DNA from: Chloroflexota bacterium
GTDB lineage: Bacteria; Chloroflexota; Dehalococcoidia; SHYB01
Reading direction: 5' to 3'
Length of the DNA: 5,205 nt
NCBI GenBank assembly: GCA_016200725.1
Contig: JACQEE010000321.1
Location: 1-5,205 of the forward strand
This document shows positions 1 to 5,205 of this stretch, piece after piece. A program made the position numbers and the translations under genes. Positions within the stretch are counted from its first letter, which is position 1; every line of letters begins with the position of its first letter. The notes below the pieces were generated by a model. The model was not told the DNA's origin. It saw only the letters and a program-made list of their open reading frames with translations, and made no database searches.

Positions 1-1200
1 AGCTTTGCGCCGGTGTTGACGAACGTCGGTGGCGAGGCTACTTGTCGGGAAGGAATCACGATCAATTTGAATGCCGACATCCGCCTCGAGATTCCGGAGA
101 CAAAACTCGCCGAAGTGCCGCCGATCGTAGACATCGTGCCGGCGTACGTGAAGAAGGACCCACAGGCGGTGCCGACGGCAGAGAAGAAGCGCCTCCTGGA
201 TGAATATAACGAAGTGCTGTGGTCGACGCCCAAGATCCAATCGTCTTCCATCGGCTACACGGATAGCCGGAAGAAGGTAATCTTCGCCAACTCGCGTGGC
301 GCCTACATCGAGCAAAACAAGTCTGACCTCTCGGCGCGCATCTCAGCGATGGCTAAGGCCGACAGCGACGTGCAGCAGGCCGGCGTGAGTTTCGGCAGCC
401 TCGGCGACTACAGCGTCATGGAAGGGATGCACAACCAGGTACGCGAACTGGCCGCGCGCGCTGTCGCCTTCCTGAGCGCTCCGAACGCCAAGGGCGGCGA
501 CTACACCGTCGTTCTCGATCCCGTGCTCGCCGGCGTCTTCGTCCACGAGGCATTCGGCCACCTCTCCGAGGCCGACCACGTGTACGAGAACCCGCAGATG
601 CGGGAGATTATGGTGCTCGGGCGGACATTCGGCTCGAAGGATCTGAACATTGTCGACGGCGCAGCCGTACCCGCTCTGCGCGGCTCCTACAAGTACGACG
701 ACGAGGGCGTACCGTCGAGCAAGACTTACTTGATTCGGGAGGGCGTGCTCGTCGGTCGGCTGCACTCACGCGAGACAGCAGCGCGTATGGGCGAGAAGAC
801 GACAGGGAACGCGCGGGCGATCAACTACACCTTCCCACCGATCGTACGCATGACCAACACCTACATCGAGCCAGACGGGGTGCCGTTCAAGGACATGCTC
901 GCCGACATCAAAGATGGCATCTATGTGAAGAATTGGTATGGCGGCATGACAAGCATGGAGATGTTTACCTTCTCCGCGGGCGAGGCCTATCGCATTCGCA
1001 ACGGGCGCATCGAGGAATTACTCCGGCCTGTCGTGCTCTCCGGCAACCTGTTCGAGACCTTGAAGAACATTGACGCCATCGGCAACGACCTCGACATGAA
1101 CCAAGGTGGCGGCTGCGGCAAGGGTGGCCAGATGCCGCTGCCAGTAACGAACGGGAGTCCCCACATCCGCATCCGCAAGTGCCTTGTGGGGGGCAAGTAG
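1..1200 (+). CDS. tldD: TldD-family zinc metallopeptidase subunit, 5' end outside window
   Basis: Catalytic subunit of the TldD/TldE metallopeptidase, a cytoplasmic heterodimer known in E. coli to degrade unfolded peptides and to take part in maturation of modified peptides such as microcin B17. Counting from the first visible codon, the zinc motif HEAFGH (HExxxH) lies at residues 182-187, DDEGVP at 233-238, TTGNA at 267-271, and GGCGKGGQ near the C-terminus places Cys372 as the expected third zinc ligand. The 399 visible residues are fewer than the usual 450-480, and HExxxH normally sits about 240-260 residues in, so some 60-80 N-terminal residues lie upstream. The frame is open to base 1; the GTG at base 13 is an in-frame codon that could be mistaken for a start. 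Residues 1-35 are poorly conserved but run smoothly into the typical LAEVPPIVD segment. The stop codon (TAG, 1198-1200) overlaps the start of the tldE-type gene by one base. Family assignment is very secure; the actual peptide substrate is unknown. Confidence 0.95.
   Translation, partial: SFAPVLTNVGGEATCREGITINLNADIRLEIPETKLAEVPPIVDIVPAYVKKDPQAVPTAEKKRLLDEYNEVLWSTPKIQSSSIGYTDSRKKVIFANSRGAYIEQNKSDLSARISAMAKADSDVQQAGVSFGSLGDYSVMEGMHNQVRELAARAVAFLSAPNAKGGDYTVVLDPVLAGVFVHEAFGHLSEADHVYENPQMREIMVLGRTFGSKDLNIVDGAAVPALRGSYKYDDEGVPSSKTYLIREGVLVGRLHSRETAARMGEKTTGNARAINYTFPPIVRMTNTYIEPDGVPFKDMLADIKDGIYVKNWYGGMTSMEMFTFSAGEAYRIRNGRIEELLRPVVLSGNLFETLKNIDAIGNDLDMNQGGGCGKGGQMPLPVTNGSPHIRIRKCLVGGK
1188..1193 (+). 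promoter_or_regulatory. Ribosome binding site deciding the tldE start
   Basis: A run of six G's inside the last codons of tldD, with six bases to the GTG at 1200. It is G-rich rather than a perfect GGAGG. Its spacing supports the start that overlaps the tldD stop over the upstream GTG at 1179. Confidence 0.5.
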
Positions 1201-2507
1201 TGCTCCAAGAAATCCTCGACCTCGTCAAGAAGCGCTGCGAGCAGGCGGAGGTCTACCGCATCTGGCAGCGGGACACGCCTGCGAACTTCGAAGCCAACCG
1301 GCTGAAGCTCCTGGAAACCAAGGAGATCTCCGGCGTCGCGCTGCGCCTGGTGAAGGACGGGCGGATCGGCTTTTCTGCCACGAACGACCTAGGTGATGTG
1401 CGCGGCCTAATCGACCGAGCGCTCGAGCTAGCGCCGTTCGGCGCGCAGGCCAAGTTCACACTGCCGTCCGCTGAGCGCCTGCCCGAGGTGAGCGTCTACG
1501 ATCCCGCGACAGAACGCGTCACCGTCGAGGAGATGGTCGAGATTGGCCAGACGATGATCGACGAATTGCGGAAGGCCAACGCAAACCTTGTCTGCGAGGC
1601 TGGCGTGTCCGTCGGGACGGGAGTTACCGAAATCGCGAATAGCAACGGCGGGCACGCCTCCTATCGACACTCTAGTTACTCACTCGGCTTGCATGGCACC
1701 CTCATCCGTGGCACAGACATGCTGTTCGTGGGCGACTGGGGTGCCTCCTGCCGCCCCGACCTGGATGCGAAGGCCATCACGGATCGGGTGAAGCGGCAAC
1801 TAGAGATGGCGATGGAGACGGTGCCCGCGCCGATAGGCGATGTGCCCGTCGTCTTTACGCCAAGAGCGGTTGCCGGCTCAGTGCTTTCTCCGCTGATGTC
1901 GGCGGTAAACGGACGGACAGTGCTCCAGGGCGCGTCGCCGCTGCAGGGCAAACTGGGCAAGAATGTGCTCGACGAACGCATCTCGATTTGGGATGACGCG
2001 ACCGTCGACATGCGCCCCGCCAGCCGGATCGTAGACGACGAAGGCGTGCCCTCACGACGCATCACCCTATTTGATCACGGCGTTCCTACCGCATTTCTCT
2101 ACGACCTGCAAACAGCCGGCCTAGCTGGCACGAAGACTACGGGTAGTGCCTCGCGCGGCTTGGGATCGCTGCCGTCGCCGTCATCCAGCCTGCTGCTCAT
2201 GGCACCCGGCAAGACGCCATTCGACGACATTGTTGCTGGTGTGGACGATGGCGTGCTGGTAGAGTCGCTGCTAGGCGCCGGTCAGGGTAACGTGCTAGGC
2301 GGCGACTTCGGCGGCAACGTTCTGCTTGGCTATCGCATCCAACAGGGAAAAATCACTGGCCGCGTAAAGGACACGATGATCAACGGCAACGTCTACGACG
2401 CCCTTAACAAACTCATCGCCCTTGGCGACACTGCCGAGTGGGTAGGCGGCTCGCTCTCCCTGCCTGCGCTTTGCTGCCGCGGCGTCACGGTGTCAGCAAA
2501 GAGTTAG
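1200..2507 (+). CDS. tldE: TldE/PmbA-type partner subunit of the TldD metallopeptidase
   Basis: Non-catalytic partner of TldD, 435 residues and full length for the family. It shares the TldD fold signatures: DDEGVPS at residues 279-285, TTGSA at 313-317 and a glycine-rich GQGNVLGGDFGGN stretch in the C-terminal third. Where TldD has HEAFGH, this protein has SPLMSA (about 230-235), and the GxCGK zinc-cysteine motif is absent, so it should not bind catalytic zinc, as in other TldE/PmbA proteins. The chosen start is the GTG at 1200-1202: its first base is the last base of the tldD TAG, a run of six G's sits six bases upstream, and the protein then begins VLQEILDLVKKR as family members do. The in-frame GTG at 1179 would add seven residues inside tldD and is less likely. 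The overlap implies translational coupling and balanced subunit production. A Cys425-Cys426 pair near the C-terminus is unusual but its meaning is unclear. Confidence 0.93.
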   Translation: MLQEILDLVKKRCEQAEVYRIWQRDTPANFEANRLKLLETKEISGVALRLVKDGRIGFSATNDLGDVRGLIDRALELAPFGAQAKFTLPSAERLPEVSVYDPATERVTVEEMVEIGQTMIDELRKANANLVCEAGVSVGTGVTEIANSNGGHASYRHSSYSLGLHGTLIRGTDMLFVGDWGASCRPDLDAKAITDRVKRQLEMAMETVPAPIGDVPVVFTPRAVAGSVLSPLMSAVNGRTVLQGASPLQGKLGKNVLDERISIWDDATVDMRPASRIVDDEGVPSRRITLFDHGVPTAFLYDLQTAGLAGTKTTGSASRGLGSLPSPSSSLLLMAPGKTPFDDIVAGVDDGVLVESLLGAGQGNVLGGDFGGNVLLGYRIQQGKITGRVKDTMINGNVYDALNKLIALGDTAEWVGGSLSLPALCCRGVTVSAKS

Positions 2508-2509
2508 TC

Positions 2510-3424
2510 ATGGGCCTAGCCGAGTCGCTCCCCGGGATCTTCGACGCTGACGCCCGTCTGAGCGCCAACAAACTTGTTGACCTCTCGAACCTTTCCAGCC
2601 CCGACCTAGCGCAGGTGAAGAAGGCATGGGCCAGCGCTTATCCGGAGCGGCGTCGACAGGTGCTCGAAGCACTCGCCGGGTTGAGCGAGGACAATGTCGA
2701 GCTCGACTTCACGGCCCTGCTGCGGCATGCCCTCAGCGACGACGACGGCGAGGTGCGTGCTCTGGCGATCGCAGGTCTTTGGGAGTGCGAAGAGCGTTCG
2801 CTGATCCCTGTGCTATTGCAGCAGCTGCAATCTGATCCGTCAGAGAACGTGCGGGCTGCCGCCGCTCAGGCCCTTGGCCGATTTGCTCTCCTCGCCGAGA
2901 TCGGGAAACTCCTGCCGCGCGACGCAAACCGCGTTGGCGATGCGCTGCTGGACGCTTTTGACAACGCAGACGAGGCAACGGAGGTGCGCCGCCGTGCCCT
3001 GGAGGCGGTTTCCTCGATGACATTGCCGCGCGTACTCGAGATTATCCGCGAGGCGTACGAAGACGAGGAGCCGATGCTGAAGGCCAGCGCTATCTATGCC
3101 ATGGGCCACACCTGCGATCGCCAGTGGCTGCCCACGCTGCTCATTGAGTTGGAAAACATCGATAGTGAACTGCGCTACGAGGCGGCAGGGGCATTGGGCG
3201 AGTTGGGTGAGGAGGAGGCCATCGTGCACCTTGTACCGCTGATTCACGATTCGGATTCGCAGGTCCGCGCTGCGACACTCCATGCTCTCGGCGCTATCGG
3301 CGGACCTCTGGCTAAGAAGGTTCTGCAGCGAGCGCTCCTGACGGACGACCCCGCCATTGCCGAGCAGGCCCAGCAGGCCCTGCGCGCCATCGAGTTCGAG
3401 GACAACCCGCTGGCGATGGAGTAA
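2510..3424 (+). CDS. HEAT-repeat protein of unknown function
   Basis: A 304-residue protein made almost entirely of helical HEAT/PBS-lyase-type repeats. I count about eight units of 28-33 residues, roughly at 32-62 (weak), 66-94, 97-129, 143-172, 174-204, 206-235, 237-266 and 268-296. Typical repeat cores are DDDGEVRALAIAGL, SENVRAAAAQALG, DSELRYEAAGALGELG and DSQVRAATLHALGAIG. There is no signal peptide, membrane segment or catalytic motif; the protein is acidic and should be cytoplasmic. HEAT arrays bind partner proteins or nucleic acids, so a scaffold or adaptor role is inferred, and no specific function can be assigned. The PBS-lyase repeat label does not imply phycobilin chemistry here. 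The ATG at 2510 begins two bases after the tldE stop, with a weak AAAGAG six bases upstream, so expression probably depends on translation of tldE. The frame is open upstream to a GTG at 2438, but that would overlap conserved tldE sequence. Coupling suggests a link to the TldD/TldE pair. Confidence 0.88.
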   Translation: MGLAESLPGIFDADARLSANKLVDLSNLSSPDLAQVKKAWASAYPERRRQVLEALAGLSEDNVELDFTALLRHALSDDDGEVRALAIAGLWECEERSLIPVLLQQLQSDPSENVRAAAAQALGRFALLAEIGKLLPRDANRVGDALLDAFDNADEATEVRRRALEAVSSMTLPRVLEIIREAYEDEEPMLKASAIYAMGHTCDRQWLPTLLIELENIDSELRYEAAGALGELGEEEAIVHLVPLIHDSDSQVRAATLHALGAIGGPLAKKVLQRALLTDDPAIAEQAQQALRAIEFEDNPLAME

Positions 3425-3457
3425 GGCCGAGCCGCTCACCGCTTGAACCCCCGACGC

Positions 3458-3466
3458 TGGTAGAAT
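3458..3466 (+). promoter_or_regulatory. Extended -10 promoter for the reductase-queG unit
   Basis: TGGTAGAAT in the only sizeable intergenic gap. The TG-n extension (3458-3460) is followed by TAGAAT (3461-3466), one mismatch from TATAAT. No good -35 lies at 16-18 bases; TTGAAC at 3443-3448 is only 12 bases away. Extended -10 promoters can work without a -35. A start near 3473 would give a leader of about 37 bases before the TTG at 3510. No hairpin terminator for the upstream unit is visible in 3425-3457. Confidence 0.55.
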
Positions 3467-3495
3467 AGGCCAACTCTGCGAGGGCCAATCCGCCC

Positions 3496-3500
3496 AGAGG
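3496..3500 (+). promoter_or_regulatory. Shine-Dalgarno site deciding the TTG start
   Basis: AGAGG located nine bases before the TTG at 3510. No ATG or GTG start lies in frame between the promoter-like element and this TTG, and the residues that follow lead directly into the Rossmann glycine motif at the usual distance from the N-terminus. This supports TTG as the start. Confidence 0.6.
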
Positions 3501-3509
3501 TACTCACTC

Positions 3510-4301
3510 TTGACCACTCACGGTGCACCGCGCGCGTTGATCCTTGGAGCCTCGAGTGGGTTCGGCGGGGCGACGGCGCTCGAACTGGCCCGCAACGGCT
3601 ACGACATCTTCGGCGTCCATCTGGACCGTCGTGCCACGATGTCCAACGTCGAGCGCATTCAGGCCGCGATCCGCGAGTGCGGGCGCGAAGCTTGGTTCTT
3701 CAACGTCAACGCCGCCGACCCAGAGCGTATCAAGGCTGTGATCACCGAAATGAAGGCGAAAGGCAGCGACTCGCCTGTGCGAGTGCTCCTCCACTCACTC
3801 GCATTTGGAAGCCTCCGGCCCCTCGTGGCTGCGAACGCCGCAGAGCAGATCGAACAGAAACAGATGGACATGACCCTCGACGTCATGGCCAACAGCCTCA
3901 TCTACTGGGTGCAGGAGTTGGGGCAGGCCGGGCTGTTAGGCAAAGGCAGCCGGGTATTCGCAATGACGAGCGCTGGCTCAACGCGGGTGTGGCCTACCTA
4001 TGGGCCTGTCTCCGCCGCGAAGGCCGCGCTGGAGTCGTACATCCGCCAACTGGCCTACGAACTCGCGCCAAAGGGTATTACAGTGAACGCCATCCGTGCA
4101 GGTGTTACGGATACCCCTGCGCTTCGCAAGATCCCAGGCAATGTCGAACTTCTCGAAGGCGCGCGACGGCGAAACCCGAGTGGTCGTCTGACCACTCCGG
4201 AAGACATCGCCCAGGCAATCGTTGTTCTGGCTGACCCAAGGACGCACTGGATCACTGGCAATGTAATAGGCGTGGACGGCGGCGAAGACATCGTGGGCTG
4301 A
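3510..4301 (+). CDS. SDR-family oxidoreductase, probable FabL-like enoyl-ACP reductase
   Basis: A 263-residue short-chain dehydrogenase/reductase with one Rossmann domain. The cofactor motif GASSGFG is at residues 13-19, and Arg40-Arg41 after the second strand suggests preference for NADPH. The catalytic pair is Tyr164 and Lys171 in YGPVSAAK, a Tyr-x6-Lys spacing typical of enoyl-ACP reductases (FabI, FabL) rather than the Tyr-x3-Lys of ordinary SDRs. The usual NNAG is replaced by HSLAFG at 95-100, close to the HSIGFA of FabI. The C-terminal part (VTDTPALRKIP, then NPSGR and the final VDGG) matches my memory of Bacillus subtilis FabL. The likely reaction is reduction of trans-2-enoyl-ACP to acyl-ACP, the last step of each cycle of fatty acid elongation, in the cytoplasm. 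It starts at a TTG after its own promoter-like element and is followed after 15 bases by queG. A broader SDR role on another enoyl or keto substrate remains possible; SDR membership is near certain, the enoyl-reductase call less so. Confidence 0.85.
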   Translation: MTTHGAPRALILGASSGFGGATALELARNGYDIFGVHLDRRATMSNVERIQAAIRECGREAWFFNVNAADPERIKAVITEMKAKGSDSPVRVLLHSLAFGSLRPLVAANAAEQIEQKQMDMTLDVMANSLIYWVQELGQAGLLGKGSRVFAMTSAGSTRVWPTYGPVSAAKAALESYIRQLAYELAPKGITVNAIRAGVTDTPALRKIPGNVELLEGARRRNPSGRLTTPEDIAQAIVVLADPRTHWITGNVIGVDGGEDIVG

Positions 4302-4307
4302 AGTCCT

Positions 4308-4312
4308 GGAGG
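4308..4312 (+). promoter_or_regulatory. Shine-Dalgarno site of queG
   Basis: A perfect GGAGG with only four bases to the GTG at 4317. The spacing is slightly short, but it is the best site in the gap and supports that start. It lies in the 15-base gap after the reductase stop, so queG is probably read from the same transcript. Confidence 0.6.
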
Positions 4313-4316
4313 CGCG

Positions 4317-5205
4317 GTGACCACTACCGCGGAGAATGCTAGGGCGGCACTCACCGCGAAGGTGAAACGCCTGGCCCGCGAGGCTGGCTTCGACCGTGTC
4401 GGCATCACCACGGCCGACCGATTCGTCGATGCCGAGCGCATCGCCCTCGAGCGCCTCAACGCGGGATTGATGGACGGCCTTCCGTGGTACCACGAAACTC
4501 GCGTCCGCCGTGGCGCCGATCCGGATACTCTCCTTCCGGGAGCACGCAGCGTCATCGCCCTTGCCCTCAACTATCGAGCGCCTGAGCCTCCCGCCGAGAC
4601 AATGGACAAGGCTGTGCGCGGCCGCGTCTCTCGCTACGCCTGGGGCGGCGACTACCACAAAGTTATCGAGCGGCGCGTGAAGGCGCTACTTCCACGGTTG
4701 CAGGAGTTGGGCGGCCGCGATGCGAAGATCTACGTGGACTACGGGCCGATGCCTGATCGCGCAGTGGCGCAGCGGGCAGGGTTGGGCTGGTTCGGCAAGA
4801 ACACCAACATCCTGGTGCCGGGACTTGGCTCATGGGTCTTCCTTGCAGAAGTGCTCACCGACCTCGATCTCGAACCAGACCCGCCGCTCAAGAAGTCGTG
4901 CGGCTCGTGCACCACGTGCATCCCGGCCTGCCCAACGAATGCCATTCCCGCGCCCTTTGTCATCGACAACACGAGGTGCATCGCCTACCACACCATCGAG
5001 AACCGCGGCGCCATTCCGCGCGACCTGCGGCCTCTCATGGGCGACTGGGTCTTCGGCTGCGACATCTGCCAGGATGTCTGCCCGGTCAACGACAAACCCG
5101 CGCCAGCAGGTAGCGTCGAGTTTGCTGCCACATCGATCGATGCGGCCCATCCGGACCTGCTGGCGCTGCTCGACATGACCGAGGACGAGTTCCTGCGGAA
5201 GTACC
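4317..5205 (+). CDS. queG: Epoxyqueuosine reductase QueG, 3' end outside window
   Basis: Cobalamin- and iron-sulfur-dependent enzyme that reduces epoxyqueuosine to queuosine at the wobble position (34) of tRNAs for Tyr, His, Asn and Asp, the last step of queuosine synthesis, in the cytoplasm. The 296 visible residues include RRGADPDTLLPGARSVIALAL in broken form early on (R near residue 57 onward), the conserved active-site and corrinoid region DYGPMPDRAVAQRAGLGW from residue 141, followed by FGKNTN, and two ferredoxin-type [4Fe-4S] motifs: Cys195-xx-Cys198-xx-Cys201-xxx-Cys205-Pro, then Cys221 and Cys248-xx-Cys251-xxx-Cys255-Pro. One conserved Asp in the DYGPMPD segment (141 or 147) is expected to be the proton donor. 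Family members are usually 340-390 residues, so the final 50-100 residues, including any C-terminal HEAT-like part, lie beyond the window. No stop or frameshift is seen up to the edge. The start is GTG with GGAGG upstream. Its neighbour, the enoyl reductase, has no metabolic link to queuosine, so the pairing is probably just shared transcription. Confidence 0.95.
   Translation, partial: MTTTAENARAALTAKVKRLAREAGFDRVGITTADRFVDAERIALERLNAGLMDGLPWYHETRVRRGADPDTLLPGARSVIALALNYRAPEPPAETMDKAVRGRVSRYAWGGDYHKVIERRVKALLPRLQELGGRDAKIYVDYGPMPDRAVAQRAGLGWFGKNTNILVPGLGSWVFLAEVLTDLDLEPDPPLKKSCGSCTTCIPACPTNAIPAPFVIDNTRCIAYHTIENRGAIPRDLRPLMGDWVFGCDICQDVCPVNDKPAPAGSVEFAATSIDAAHPDLLALLDMTEDEFLRKY

Noticed and set aside
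1..110. Possible frameshift or truncation at the start of tldD, because the first 35 visible residues look atypical
   Set aside because: The frame is open to the window edge, the other two frames give stops or no TldD-like sequence, and this stretch is variable in the family. A partial gene cut by the window is the simpler reading.
2438..2509. Upstream GTG start for the HEAT-repeat protein
   Set aside because: It would add 24 residues overlapping the conserved tldE C-terminus with no repeat-like content; the ATG at 2510 sits directly after the tldE stop.
3425..3457. Rho-independent terminator after the HEAT-repeat gene
   Set aside because: I found no stable GC-rich hairpin followed by a T run in this interval.
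2840..3517. 225-residue open frame on the minus strand
   Set aside because: It lies antisense to the HEAT-repeat gene, has no recognisable domain, and arises from high GC content and codon bias; the + strand frame shows clear repeat periodicity.
3978..4658. 226-residue open frame on the minus strand spanning the reductase-queG junction
   Set aside because: Both + strand proteins across this span have strong family motifs, and the antisense product looks like none I know.
4720..5178. 152-residue + strand frame inside queG
   Set aside because: It is out of frame with queG, rich in Arg, Ser and Thr as expected for shadow frames in GC-rich DNA; the queG frame holds both iron-sulfur motifs.

Overview
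The window is gene-dense, GC-rich bacterial DNA. It holds five genes, all on the + strand, packed into two likely transcription units with one real intergenic gap of about 85 bases. No RNA genes, mobile elements, CRISPR arrays or long repeats are visible. GTG and TTG starts, near-zero spacing, and protein sequences resembling my recollection of Chloroflexota (Dehalococcoidia-like) homologues suggest that kind of organism. This placement is tentative, because nothing here is a phylogenetic marker.

Unit 1 (bases 1-3424): a TldD-type zinc metallopeptidase subunit, cut off at its 5' end by the window edge; its TldE/PmbA-type partner, whose GTG start shares one base with the tldD stop codon; and a 304-residue HEAT-repeat protein starting two bases after the tldE stop. 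The first two are the known TldD/TldE pair: TldD carries HExxxH plus a late Cys zinc ligand, and TldE lacks them. The HEAT-repeat protein is an unrecognised scaffold-type gene that appears translationally coupled to the pair.

Gap (bases 3425-3509): an extended -10 promoter element (TGGTAGAAT) followed by a Shine-Dalgarno sequence that sets a TTG start.

Unit 2 (bases 3510-5205): a short-chain dehydrogenase/reductase with enoyl-ACP reductase hallmarks (Tyr-x6-Lys catalytic pair, HSLAFG segment, FabL-like C-terminus), then epoxyqueuosine reductase QueG. QueG runs off the 3' edge before its stop codon and has both [4Fe-4S] cysteine motifs. These two genes look co-transcribed but serve different pathways (fatty acid synthesis and tRNA queuosine modification).

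Overall this looks like a housekeeping region. I do not see a clearly undescribed system. The item most worth a second look is the HEAT-repeat gene locked to tldDE.
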